From Ideonella sp. MAG2 (GTDB taxonomy: Bacteria > Pseudomonadota > Gammaproteobacteria > Burkholderiales > Burkholderiaceae_C): DNA of 64,000 bases. The position numbers and the translations under genes were made by a program. The DNA lies in NCBI GenBank assembly GCA_004359425.1, contig PTEU01000001.1:1121914-1185913 (forward strand), given 5' to 3'. Shown here piece by piece: positions 44,436 through 52,834 of the stretch. The notes under the pieces are model-generated. The model was not told where the DNA came from. It did no database searches and worked only from the letters and a program-made list of their open reading frames with translations. Numbering within the stretch: the stretch's first letter is position 1; the number at the start of each line of letters is the position of its first letter.

Positions 44436-46583
44436 ATGAGCATGAACCACGACACTCTCACCACCACTCGGCGCGGCTTTTTGGCAGGCAGCGGTGCCAC
44501 GGCCCTGACGCTCAGCTTTAGCTTGCCCAGCACCAGCCGCGCAGCCACCGCCAACGCCGCCAGCGACTTTGTGCCCAATGCCTGGCTGCGCCTCACGCCG
44601 GATGGCGAGGTGACCATTTTGTGTGGCTCGGCTGAGATGGGCCAAGGTGTGCTCACCGCCATTCCGATGATGATTGCCGAGGAACTGGACGCCGACTGGC
44701 GTCGTGTGCGGGTAGAGCAAGCGCCGGTGGACAAGGCCTATGCCAACCCAGCGTTTCAGATGCAGGCCACCGGTGGCTCCACCACCGTGCGGGGCCACTG
44801 GGAGGTGGTGCGCAAGGCCGGTGCCGCAGCGCGCGCCATGTTGGTGGCCGCTGCGGCCGAGCAATGGAAGACCACACCCGACCAATGCCGCACCCAGGTG
44901 GGCCGCGTGCACCACGCAGATGGCCGCAGCCTGCGCTATGCCGAACTGGTGGCCTTGGCGGCCAAGCAAACGCCCCCGGCCAACCCGCCGCTGAAGGCGG
45001 CCAAAGACTTCAAGCTGATTGGCCAGCCGCTGTTGCGCCTGGACACGCCGGGCAAAACGGACGGCAGCACCAAGTTCGGTTTGGACGTGAACCTGCCCGG
45101 CATGCTGGTGGCGGTGATGCTGCGCTCGCCCTTGCCCGGCGTGAAGCCCGGCAGCGTGGACGACGCGGCGGCCAAGGCCGTCAAGGGCGTCAAGCAAGTC
45201 ATCAGCCTGCCTTCGGGCGTGGCAGTGCTGGCCAGCGGCTATTGGGCCGCCAAGAAGGGCCGTGATGCCCTGAAAGTGAGTTGGGACTGGGGCGACAAGG
45301 CCGGCCTCTCCAGCGCCAAGATTAGCCAGCAGTTGCAAGAGGCCGCCTCCACCCCCGGTGCGGTGGCCAAGGCCGAGGGTGATGCCGCTGCGCAGCAGCC
45401 GCCCAAGCGTGTGGACGCTGTGTATGAAGCACCCTACTTGGCCCATGCCTGCATGGAGCCCATGAACTGCACCGCCTGGGTCAAGCCGGACGAGGTGGAA
45501 ATCTGGGCGGGCACGCAAAGCCAAGGGCCGCTGCAGGGCATCCTCTCGCAGGTGGCCTCGGTGCAGCCGGGCAAGGTCAAGGTCCACACCATGATGCTGG
45601 GCGGGGGCTTTGGCCGCCGCTTTGCGCCGGACTTTGTGATCGACGCGACCCTGCTCTCCAAGATCGCCGCAGCCCCCGTCAAGCTGATCTACACCCGCGA
45701 AGACGATATGGCGGCCGGCTACTTCCGGCCGGCCTCTGTCACGCGTTTCACCGGCGCTGTGGATGCAGCGGGCAAGCCCCAGTTGTTCACCGCCAGCGTG
45801 GCCTCGCCGTCCATCATGGCGGCCTCGGGCTTCATGAAGATCCCCGAGAACGGTGTTGACCACTTTGCCGTCGAAGGCATTGCCGACCACCCCTACGACA
45901 TCCCGCACCAGCGCATCAGCTATGCGCGGGCCGAGCCTGGGCCGCAGGTGTGGTTCTGGCGCTCGGTCGGCCATTCGCAGAACAGCTTCTTCATGGAGAG
46001 CTATATCGACGAGTTGGCCCATGCCGCAGCCAAAGACCCGTTCGAGTTCCGCCGTGGTTTGCTGGGCAAGAGCCCGCGCCACCTGAAGGTGCTGGAGCTG
46101 GCGGCGGCCAAGGCCGGCTGGGGCAAGCCCCTGGCAGCAGGCCGACACCGCGGCATTGCGGTGGTGAGTAGCTTTGGCACCGTGGTGGCCGAGGTGGCCG
46201 AGGTCTCGGTGGCCAAAGACGGCACGCCCACCGTGCACAGGGTGGTGGCTGCGGTGGACTGCGGGCAAGTGGTGAACCCCGAAATCATCCACCGCCAAAT
46301 CGAAGGCAGCGTGGTGTTTGGCCTCACGGCAGCGCTGTATGGCCAGATCACTTACAAAGACGGTCAGGTCGAGCAGGGTAACTTCCACCACTACCCCTTG
46401 ATGCGCATGAATGAAATGCCCCAAGTGGAAGTGCATATCGTGCCCAGCACCGAGGCACCGGGGGGCATTGGCGAGCCGGGCACACCGCCCATCGCGCCCG
46501 CCGTGGCCAATGCCATTTTTGCGGCGACGGGCAAACGCCTGCGCAGCTTGCCGCTGGACACATCGGCGCTGAAAACAACGTAG
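44436..46583 (+). CDS. iorB: Molybdopterin-binding beta subunit of an isoquinoline 1-oxidoreductase-type enzyme
   Basis: 715 residues. A twin-arginine signal ([20 protein letters not shown]) sends the folded complex to the periplasm. Molybdopterin-cytosine-dinucleotide binding segments: [77 protein letters not shown], and the terminal [20 protein letters not shown] holding the catalytic Glu. It hydroxylates with water as oxygen source. No XdhC-type maturation gene adjoins; that must be encoded elsewhere. Confidence 0.93.
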   Translation: MSMNHDTLTTTRRGFLAGSGATALTLSFSLPSTSRAATANAASDFVPNAWLRLTPDGEVTILCGSAEMGQGVLTAIPMMIAEELDADWRRVRVEQAPVDKAYANPAFQMQATGGSTTVRGHWEVVRKAGAAARAMLVAAAAEQWKTTPDQCRTQVGRVHHADGRSLRYAELVALAAKQTPPANPPLKAAKDFKLIGQPLLRLDTPGKTDGSTKFGLDVNLPGMLVAVMLRSPLPGVKPGSVDDAAAKAVKGVKQVISLPSGVAVLASGYWAAKKGRDALKVSWDWGDKAGLSSAKISQQLQEAASTPGAVAKAEGDAAAQQPPKRVDAVYEAPYLAHACMEPMNCTAWVKPDEVEIWAGTQSQGPLQGILSQVASVQPGKVKVHTMMLGGGFGRRFAPDFVIDATLLSKIAAAPVKLIYTREDDMAAGYFRPASVTRFTGAVDAAGKPQLFTASVASPSIMAASGFMKIPENGVDHFAVEGIADHPYDIPHQRISYARAEPGPQVWFWRSVGHSQNSFFMESYIDELAHAAAKDPFEFRRGLLGKSPRHLKVLELAAAKAGWGKPLAAGRHRGIAVVSSFGTVVAEVAEVSVAKDGTPTVHRVVAAVDCGQVVNPEIIHRQIEGSVVFGLTAALYGQITYKDGQVEQGNFHHYPLMRMNEMPQVEVHIVPSTEAPGGIGEPGTPPIAPAVANAIFAATGKRLRSLPLDTSALKTT

Positions 46584-46767
46584 GACCTGTGACCTTGTTC
46601 CCCACTCTCAGCGGGGACTACGGATGACGTTGCTTTGACATATTGCTACTGTCCGCCGGTCCGCTGATCGGCGGGCGAACAGGCAGTGTCGGAGCAAAAC
46701 GAAATCATCATTCGTGCTCTTGGTGGGACGACCCTGCTCCTTCTTGGACGTTTTGAAGGAGACCTCA

Positions 46768-47766
46768 GTGTCCACAAAAAATTCGGGCGCTCTTCAGCGC
46801 CGTCAACTCTTGGCGCTTGGAGCGGCCCTCGGGCTGCTCCCACTCAGTCACCCCGCTCGTGCTGAGGCTTGGCCGAGTAAGGCCATCACCATGGTGGTGC
46901 CCTGGCCACCGGGTGGGCCCTCAGACATTGCGGCACGCCCCCTGGCCAAGGGCTTGCAAGAGGTGCTGGGCAAACCGGTGGTGGTTGACAACAAAGCCGG
47001 TGCCGGCGGCAACCTGGGGTCAGCCCAGGTCGTGCAGGCGGCGGCTGACGGCCACACGCTGCTGGTCACCTCCAGCGCCCCCATCGTCATCAACCCCAGC
47101 CTCTACAAAAAGATGGCCTTTGACCCGGCCAAGGACTTGATCCCGGTGACCAATGTGCTGCGCATGCCCTTGGTGCTGGTCACCCACCCCGGCTTAGGGG
47201 TGAACGATGTGGCGGCGTTGATGGCCCAGATCCGCAGCAAGCCTGACGGCATGGTCATTGCCAACTCGGGCAACGGCACACCGCAGCACCTGACGGCAGA
47301 GCTGTTCATGGACGCCGCCAAGCTCAAGCTCAGCCACGTGCCCTACAAGGGCTCGGCCCCGCCTATTGCTGACCTGTTGGCAGGCCATGTGCCCATGATG
47401 TTCGACAGCCTTGCGGCCATCATGCCGCACATCAAATCGGGCAAAGTCAAGCCCTTGGCCGTCACCGCCGCCAAGCGTTCTCCCTTGATGCCCAATGTGC
47501 CCACCATGGCTGAAGCCGGTGTGCAGGGTGTGGAGTCCTATGCTTGGTACGGCTGCTTTGTGAAGGCGGGCACCCCGGCTGCGGTGGTAGAGCAGCTCAA
47601 CGCTGCAGCCATCAAGGTCATGAAGTCACCCGAGTTCCAAAAGGTGCTGGCCGACACCGGCTCCGACTACGTGGGCGACACACCTGCCAACTTTGCGCAG
47701 TTCGTCAAGGCAGAAGCGGTGAAGTGGGACCGCTTGGTCAAGATGAGCGGCGCGACCATCGAATAA
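46768..47766 (+). CDS. Bug family tripartite tricarboxylate transporter binding protein
   Basis: 332 residues from GTG 46768, chosen because AAGGAG stands 6 bases upstream. The signal (QRRQLLALGAALGLLPLSHP) leads into AEAWPSKAITMVVPWPPGGP, the Bug signature. Other marks: VVDNKAGAGGNLGSAQVV, IVINPSLYKKMAFDPAKDL, HVPYKGSAPPIADLLAGHVP. Bug proteins bind carboxylates or aromatic acids in the periplasm and are hugely expanded in Burkholderiales, most without membrane partners next door, as here. The two-component pair 21 bases downstream is probably functionally linked. Confidence 0.95.
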   Translation: MSTKNSGALQRRQLLALGAALGLLPLSHPARAEAWPSKAITMVVPWPPGGPSDIAARPLAKGLQEVLGKPVVVDNKAGAGGNLGSAQVVQAAADGHTLLVTSSAPIVINPSLYKKMAFDPAKDLIPVTNVLRMPLVLVTHPGLGVNDVAALMAQIRSKPDGMVIANSGNGTPQHLTAELFMDAAKLKLSHVPYKGSAPPIADLLAGHVPMMFDSLAAIMPHIKSGKVKPLAVTAAKRSPLMPNVPTMAEAGVQGVESYAWYGCFVKAGTPAAVVEQLNAAAIKVMKSPEFQKVLADTGSDYVGDTPANFAQFVKAEAVKWDRLVKMSGATIE

Positions 47767-47787
47767 AGCTGCCGCTACCATGCGCGC

Positions 47788-49236
47788 ATGAACGGATATG
47801 TGCGCAAGGTGTGGCGGTGGTGGGCTTGGTGGGCTGGGGGCGCACTGCTGGCCGCCGCTCTCTTGGCCCAATGGCGCCTGGGTGAGCTGCGTGACGCCTT
47901 TGAGCTGGACGCCCGCATTGCCCACCGACTGCTGAGCCAGCGCTTGGCCCAGCATGATGCGGTGCTGGTCACCTTGACGCTTTACCCCGCACCCGCTGAT
48001 GCACCGGGCGCTGACGCCACCCTGCGCCAGCTCTACCCGCAGCTTCTTCAAGTGCTGCGCCAGCCAGCCGATGGCCCTTGGTCGGCGGCTGAGTGGGCCG
48101 CTGCCGAAGCCCGCTCGCGGCAAACCGCCCTGGCCCAAGTGCTGCCCGTGCCCGGCTCACCCGGGCGCTATGGCCTGCTGCGGGCCGGGCCGCAAACGGC
48201 GGTGGCCTTGCTGATCGACCTGCAAGCCACCGTGCCCTGGGCCGAGTGGCCACTGCCGCCTGACACCAGCCCCGTGGCCGTGACGGTGCTGCGGGACGAT
48301 CAAGCCTGGGTGGTGCAGCCCGGCCGTACCAGCCCCGGTGGCTGGCGCTTTGAGGTGCGCAAACCCTTGGCCTCGGAGAGCCAAGCCTTTGGCCTGCGCC
48401 TGCAGCGCCAAGTGAGCTGGGCCGAACTGCCGTGGCTGGCCATCTTGGCCGCCACTGCGGGCTGGGCTGGCCTGCTGGCGCTGTGGCGCCAATGGAGCAG
48501 CCAGCGCGAGCAAAAGGCCCGTGCTGAGGAGCTGCTGCGCTTGGGCCAGGTGTCGCGCCTGAATGCCCTGGGCGAGCTGGCAGCGGGCCTGGCCCATGAG
48601 CTGAACCAGCCGCTCACTGCCATCGTGGCCAACACCCAGGCGGCCAGCCGCTTGTTGGATGAAGAGGGCGATGCTGCCGACGCCAACGCGGCCCGCCAAG
48701 CCATGGCTCAAGCCGTGAGCCAGGCCCACCGTGCCGCCGAGGTGGTGGCCCGCTTGCGTCGCACCGTGGCCCGGCCCGAGGCCAGCGACCGCGTGCCACT
48801 GGACCTGGCCCAAGCCGTGCAGCGCACCCTGCACCTCTTGGCGCCGGAGCTGGCGCAGGCCGAAGTTCAAGTACAGCAAGATCTGCCGACCCTGCAGGTG
48901 CAGGCCGAGCCCGTGGCGCTGGAGCAGGTCATCCACAACCTGCTGATGAATGCGGTGCAGGCCTTGGTCCAGGTGCCCGCGCCGGAGCGCCGCTTAGAGA
49001 TCAAGCTGCACGCCGACGGCCCCTGGGCCGTGCTGCGCCTCATCGACAGCGGCCCCGGCTTCAGCGAGGACACCCGCCGCCGCCTCTTCGAGCCCTTTTT
49101 CACCACCAAGCCTGAAGGCATGGGCCTGGGTCTGAGCCTGTGCGAGACCCTGCTGACCCGGCTCGACGGCCGCATCGAGGCCAGCCACCACACGCCACGC
49201 GGCGCGGTGTTCACCATCTACCTGCCCCTGCCATGA
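47788..49236 (+). CDS. Membrane sensor histidine kinase
   Basis: 482 residues. Two transmembrane helices (about 12-28, WWAGGALLAAALLAQW, and 213-235, LPWLAILAATAGWAGLLALW) enclose a periplasmic sensor of about 185 residues. H-box LAAGLAHELNQPLTAIVANT with the phospho-accepting His, N-box VIHNLLMNAVQALV, G-boxes IDSGPGF and GMGLGLSLCETLL: a HisKA/HATPase core of the DctB/FixL-like type. Coupled to the response regulator by an ATGA overlap. The ligand is unknown; the adjacent Bug protein suggests a carboxylate signal presented by the binding protein. Confidence 0.93.
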   Translation: MNGYVRKVWRWWAWWAGGALLAAALLAQWRLGELRDAFELDARIAHRLLSQRLAQHDAVLVTLTLYPAPADAPGADATLRQLYPQLLQVLRQPADGPWSAAEWAAAEARSRQTALAQVLPVPGSPGRYGLLRAGPQTAVALLIDLQATVPWAEWPLPPDTSPVAVTVLRDDQAWVVQPGRTSPGGWRFEVRKPLASESQAFGLRLQRQVSWAELPWLAILAATAGWAGLLALWRQWSSQREQKARAEELLRLGQVSRLNALGELAAGLAHELNQPLTAIVANTQAASRLLDEEGDAADANAARQAMAQAVSQAHRAAEVVARLRRTVARPEASDRVPLDLAQAVQRTLHLLAPELAQAEVQVQQDLPTLQVQAEPVALEQVIHNLLMNAVQALVQVPAPERRLEIKLHADGPWAVLRLIDSGPGFSEDTRRRLFEPFFTTKPEGMGLGLSLCETLLTRLDGRIEASHHTPRGAVFTIYLPLP

Positions 49237-49865
49237 GCGCGCCCCTGTCCCCGCTGATCCACCTCATTGACGATGACCAGGCGGTGCGCGAGAGCCTCTC
49301 TTTGCTCATCTCCACCGTTGGCCTGCGCGTGCAAGCCTGGGCTGAGCCCCTGGCCTTTTTGCGCGACTTTGAGCGCGACGCCATCGGCGCCATCGTGCTG
49401 GACGTGCGCATGCCCGGGCTGAGCGGTTTGACCGTGCTGGACCAGCTCGTGGCCCAAGGGGTGGACCAGCCCATCATCATGCTTACCGGCCACGGCACGG
49501 TGGAGATGTGCCGCCGCGCGTTCAAGTCCGGGGCGGCCGAGTTTCTGGAGAAGCCCGTCAATGACGAGGCCCTGCTCGAAGCCCTTCACAACGCCGTGCG
49601 CCAGCACGTGCGCTCGCGCGAACGCTTGCAAGACGACCGCGTGGCCCGCGCCCGCTATGCCCAGCTCTCCGAGCGCGAGCGCGAGGTGCTGGGTCTGATC
49701 GTCGAAGGCCTGACCAACAAAGAAATGGGCCGCGCGCTTGGGGTCTCACCCCGCACCGTGGAGACCCATCGCGCCAACCTCTTCGCCAAGCTGGAGGCCA
49801 GCTCGCTGGCCCAGCTCATCCGCCACTATGCGGTGTTGGTGGAGGAGGGGGCCGGTGCGCCTTGA
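49233..49865 (+). CDS. FixJ/NarL-type response regulator
   Basis: 210 residues. Receiver: HLIDDDQAVRESLSLLISTV with the acidic pair, AIVLDVRMPGLSGLTVLDQL with the phospho-acceptor Asp, IIMLTGHGTVEMCRRAFKSG and FLEKPVNDEALLEAL with the conserved Lys. Output: LuxR-type helix-turn-helix RYAQLSEREREVLGLIVEGL, TNKEMGRALGVSPRTVETHR. It is the partner of the preceding kinase (4-base overlap) and should act as a transcription activator. Likely targets are the Bug gene or iorAB; inferred from proximity only. Confidence 0.94.
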   Translation: MSAPLSPLIHLIDDDQAVRESLSLLISTVGLRVQAWAEPLAFLRDFERDAIGAIVLDVRMPGLSGLTVLDQLVAQGVDQPIIMLTGHGTVEMCRRAFKSGAAEFLEKPVNDEALLEALHNAVRQHVRSRERLQDDRVARARYAQLSEREREVLGLIVEGLTNKEMGRALGVSPRTVETHRANLFAKLEASSLAQLIRHYAVLVEEGAGAP

Positions 49866-49907
49866 CCCGCTCGGGCCTGCTGTGCTGCAGCGGCCTGGGA
49901 GCATCGG

Positions 49908-50285
49908 TCAATGGTGATTGCAAACTCCGAAAACCGTATCAAACCGCTTCAGGGCAGCTGTCATCAGCTTGCTGTGACCGGCACCCCAGGGGTGGGGCCG
50001 GGCGTTTCGCTCCCGCCAGTCAAAGGACTTGGGCTGATGCGTCAGCAAATAGCCTGGCTCGCCTTTAGCCCCAGGTGCTGGAATGGCAAACGGATTGTCC
50101 GCATGGCGCTCAGCATGGGTCATGGGAAAACCCACCACCAAGCCTGTGCGCTCGTTGAAGGCCTTCGTGGAGATCACCAACATGGGGTGATCGTCAGGCA
50201 TTTCTTCGCCGACAGCGGGGTTGTACTGGATGAAAATGATCTCGCCCCGCTCCGGCACCCAAAGGGCGGACTTACGCGTCGCCAT
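49908..50285 (-). CDS. PemK/MazF-type toxin
   Basis: 125 residues. MazF fold signature: VPERGEIIFIQYNPAVGEEM, then DDHPMLVISTKAFNERTGLV, FPMTHAERHADNPFAIPAPG and SFDWRERNARPHPWGAGHSK. MazF/PemK toxins are sequence-specific ribonucleases that arrest translation. The gene overlaps the antitoxin gene by 14 bases, with the antitoxin first, the usual order. Its N-terminal 10 residues (ATRKSALWVP) precede the domain, compatible with the overlap. Confidence 0.9.
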   Translation of the reverse strand: MATRKSALWVPERGEIIFIQYNPAVGEEMPDDHPMLVISTKAFNERTGLVVGFPMTHAERHADNPFAIPAPGAKGEPGYLLTHQPKSFDWRERNARPHPWGAGHSKLMTAALKRFDTVFGVCNHH

Positions 50286-50532
50286 GGGAGAAGGCCTCTT
50301 TGCCCACTGCCGAACCAGACATCACTTCGCCACCATGCTTCTTCGGATCGAATGAGGCCAACATCTGCTCCAAAGACGGCTCGACTTCTGTCTCAATGAC
50401 GATGCGCCCTGGCTTGACGGTGACACGTACCGACGACCCGGCTGTGACACCTGCAGCCTTGGCCATGGGTTTCGTCAGCCGCAAGGCGAGGCCATTGCCC
50501 CAGGTGCTGATCTGCGCTGCTGATGTGCTCAT
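50272..50532 (-). CDS. MazE/PemI-type antitoxin (AbrB-like)
   Basis: 86 residues from ATG 50532. N-terminal swapped-hairpin DNA-binding domain: AAQISTWGNGLALRLTKPMA, VTAGSSVRVTVKPGRIVIET. The C-terminal acidic and flexible part (SLEQMLASFDPKKHGGEVMS) would wrap the toxin. MazE-type antitoxins also repress their own promoter. Upstream at 50533-50600 there are local repeats of ATACGAGTGTAT / GTATCAACG type that may hold the operator; none is defined with confidence. The frame open to 50625 is not family sequence. Confidence 0.9.
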   Translation of the reverse strand: MSTSAAQISTWGNGLALRLTKPMAKAAGVTAGSSVRVTVKPGRIVIETEVEPSLEQMLASFDPKKHGGEVMSGSAVGKEAFSHGDA

Positions 50533-50741
50533 GCGGTGGCTCCACGATGTTGATACGAGTGTATAAACGCTTTGGTTCGGTGTCAACATCAGTATCAACG
50601 GAACGGGCAAGGCGTAGGACTTCATAGACTCCGTAGTTTTACGGAAGCCCGCGCGTCACCGCACGGATGGTGGCCAAGCCGCATGGTTTTTACAGTGAAG
50701 GCCGGTGTGTTGCACACCCCTTATTCACTTCGGAGAAGACC

Positions 50742-51230
50742 ATGAACAAAGCCCTCGCTTCCCTCACTCTGGCCTTGCTGGCCAGCGGCGCGGCCCAAGC
50801 CCAAGCCGTGCGCACTGAGCGCAATATCTCCTTAGAGCTGGCCAGCCACATCGCCAGCCAGGCTGTGGCCGCTTGTGCAGCCAATGGCTATGCCGTCACC
50901 GCCACGGTGGTGGACCGCTCGGGCGGCGTGCGCGCCGTGCACCGCGCCGACAACGCCGGCCCCCACACCCTGGCAGCCAGCCATGACAAAGCCTTCACCT
51001 CGGCCTCGGCCAAGAACAACACCCAGGCCATGATGGACGGCGCACAAAAGAACCCCGCCGCCGCCAACCTGGTGCACATCCCCGGCTTCCTGTTGCTCGG
51101 CGGCGGTGTGCCTGTGCGCGTGGGCACCGAGGTCATCGGTGCCGTGGGCGTGGGCGGTGCACCCGGTGGCCACTTGGACGAGCAATGCGCGGTGGCGGCG
51201 CTGGACAAGGTCAAGGACTTACTGAAGTAA
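50742..51230 (+). CDS. Exported GlcG/HbpS-like heme-binding family protein
   Basis: 162 residues from ATG 50742 (CGGAG 8 bases upstream). Signal peptide MNKALASLTLALLASGAAQA. The mature protein is the GlcG/HbpS (DUF336) fold: ASQAVAACAANGYAVTATVV, DRSGGVRAVHRADNAGPHTL, HDKAFTSASAKNNTQAMM, FLLLGGGVPVRVGTEVIGAV and GVGGAPGGHLDEQCAVAALD. Some members bind heme or cobalamin-like ligands; most are unknown. Single gene. Confidence 0.92.
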   Translation: MNKALASLTLALLASGAAQAQAVRTERNISLELASHIASQAVAACAANGYAVTATVVDRSGGVRAVHRADNAGPHTLAASHDKAFTSASAKNNTQAMMDGAQKNPAAANLVHIPGFLLLGGGVPVRVGTEVIGAVGVGGAPGGHLDEQCAVAALDKVKDLLK

Positions 51231-51301
51231 GGTGAGCAAGCCACTCCCTGATCATGCGTTGTTGAGGTGGCAGGTCAGCAGAAGAAGCGGGTGGCGCTGC
51301 T

Positions 51302-51592
51302 GTGGGTGGCTTGGTGGCTAAGCTCAAAGAAGAGCTAAGCCGGCTCGGCAAGCAAGAAGCCCTGGAAGACCTGCGCCAACAGTCCAGCGATGCCGACACC
51401 CAGGCAGCGCTGCGCAGCCAGTTGGTCAAAGCCATGAAGGCGGACCCATCACTCGCGGATAAGTTGCAGGCTTGGCTGGAAGAGGCTAAGCCACAGGCCG
51501 CAGCACTTGGCATTCAGCAAAGTGCCGAAGTGCAGGGCAACGACAACAAGGTGGCGCAGGTGGCTGGGTCGGGCAATTCAGTGAGCTTCTGA
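51302..51592 (+). CDS. Small helical protein, possibly N-terminally truncated
   Basis: 96 residues from GTG 51302; the frame is open 12 codons further (to TGA 51263) without another start codon, and no ribosome site is evident. Helical, highly charged: AKLKEELSRLGKQEALEDLR, TQAALRSQLVKAMKADPSLA, DKLQAWLEEAK. The C-terminus IQQSAEVQGNDNKVAQVAGS GNS-type repeat resembles the short beta tail of uncharacterised bacterial proteins that end in 'QGSGNxVxQVxGxGNSV'. Homologues I recall have an extra N-terminal helix. Role unknown. Confidence 0.5.
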   Translation: MGGLVAKLKEELSRLGKQEALEDLRQQSSDADTQAALRSQLVKAMKADPSLADKLQAWLEEAKPQAAALGIQQSAEVQGNDNKVAQVAGSGNSVSF

Positions 51593-51618
51593 ACGAGAGC
51601 CTCGGGATCGTTGCAGGC

Positions 51619-51909
51619 TCATGCCCGGTAATTCCCAACCACCAAGCTGAAGCCTGCCCAGCACACCAAGGCCGCAAAGCACAACGGCAGACACAGGAGC
51701 AAGAGCACCCAGATGCGTGGGTTTGGCTGACTGCGCAGGTACTGATCTCCGGCCATCAACCCCAAGATCACACCCATGGCGGGAAACAGCGCAATCGGTA
51801 GGATCAGGAAAAAGAGCGGTGCGGCGAAGGCGCTGCAAACCACCGAGGCTATGGCATAGCGCCAAGCTTTGGTTTGGTGCGCGCGCTGGGTGTCTGTGGG
51901 CATCGTCAT
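51619..51909 (-). CDS. Small inner-membrane protein
   Basis: 96 residues from ATG 51909, which starts 2 bases after the stop of the App1-like gene (a second ATG is at 51903). Two or three hydrophobic helices: YAIASVVCSAFAAPLFFLIL, PIALFPAMGVILGLMAGDQY and VLLLLCLPLCFAALVCWAGF. No known family. Co-transcription with the App1-like and glycosyltransferase genes suggests a part in the same lipid process, but nothing in the sequence proves it. Confidence 0.65.
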   Translation of the reverse strand: MTMPTDTQRAHQTKAWRYAIASVVCSAFAAPLFFLILPIALFPAMGVILGLMAGDQYLRSQPNPRIWVLLLLCLPLCFAALVCWAGFSLVVGNYRA

Positions 51910-51910
51910 C

Positions 51911-52834
51911 TCACTGCTTAAGCAACTCCGCCACATCCTGCTGCCCCGCGTAGCGCTCGCGCTTGGGGTCGGGGTGGACGCGGCGGATCCAGATGCTGGC
52001 GACCTGTTGGGGAAACTGCTTTTGGATCTCGGCGTAGACCTCGGGGTCGCGCTCGCCGTCGTCGCCAACGAGGATGAACTTGACCTCGGGCAGGCTCTTC
52101 ATGACCTGCTGGATGCGGGCCACTTTATAGGCCTGCTGGTCACTCAGCGGGTCGGGGCTGTCGCTGCTGACTTCTTTGAGCATCAGCACGCCGCGTGGGA
52201 ACTGGTGCTTGGCCAAGAAGCGGCGCACGCTGTCGGTGAGCTGCTTGGGCGAGCCCGACACAAAGAACAAGGGCGTGGCCGCCGGGCTGGGGTTTTGGTG
52301 GGTCAGGCGGCTGTAGAGCGCGGCCATGCCGGGCACGGCTTGGCGGGCTTCGGGCGGCACGGTCAGGCTGTTCTTCAGCAGCTTGGCGGTGCTGGGCACC
52401 TCGCTGACCAAAATGGTGTCGTCAATGTCGGAGATGATGCCCACCCGGTTGCGTGGCTCGTGCACCAAAAGGCCGGCCGGGCTGCTGGCGGCGGGGGCGA
52501 TGATCTCGTGCCAGCCGGGCTTCAGGCTCAGTGCCTGGCTGCTTTGCAGCAGCCAATAGCCGTTGCTGTCGCTGCGGGTGGCCCAGCTCAGCTCGCCCAC
52601 CTTCCAGCTCACTTCGCCCTCGGCGCTGCTGGCAGCCAGCAGGCGGGTGCTGCGGTAGAGCGTGCTCAAGCGCCCGGCTTCTGGGGCGGCGGGTTGATGC
52701 GTGTCTTCCGTCAGGCGGCCTGAAAAGCGATAGCCCTGGGCACTGGCCCAGGCGTCGTCCACGATGTTCTGGCCTGCGGCCCAGGTGCCGCTGCATAAGC
52801 CTGCTAACAGCAAGGTGCTCAACCAGCGCTTCAT
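51911..52834 (-). CDS. App1-like phosphatidate phosphatase (DUF2183)
   Basis: 307 residues with a signal peptide (MKRWLSTLLLAGLCSGTWAA). The catalytic HAD-like motif GIISDIDDTILVSEVPSTAK (DxDxT) lies at about 134, followed by VPGMAALYSRL, PLFFVSGSPKQLTDSVRRFL and the acidic motif FILVGDDGERDPEVYAEIQK. The App1 catalytic domain in yeast dephosphorylates phosphatidate to diacylglycerol. The start overlaps the stop of the glycosyltransferase gene (ATGA). Diacylglycerol made outside could feed a glycolipid synthase; the signal peptide implies periplasmic action. Confidence 0.9.
   Translation of the reverse strand: MKRWLSTLLLAGLCSGTWAAGQNIVDDAWASAQGYRFSGRLTEDTHQPAAPEAGRLSTLYRSTRLLAASSAEGEVSWKVGELSWATRSDSNGYWLLQSSQALSLKPGWHEIIAPAASSPAGLLVHEPRNRVGIISDIDDTILVSEVPSTAKLLKNSLTVPPEARQAVPGMAALYSRLTHQNPSPAATPLFFVSGSPKQLTDSVRRFLAKHQFPRGVLMLKEVSSDSPDPLSDQQAYKVARIQQVMKSLPEVKFILVGDDGERDPEVYAEIQKQFPQQVASIWIRRVHPDPKRERYAGQQDVAELLKQ

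Noticed and set aside
44397..46436. A 679-codon minus-strand ORF
   Set aside because: Antisense to the clearly functional iorB molybdopterin subunit; composition is His/Gly-rich shadow.
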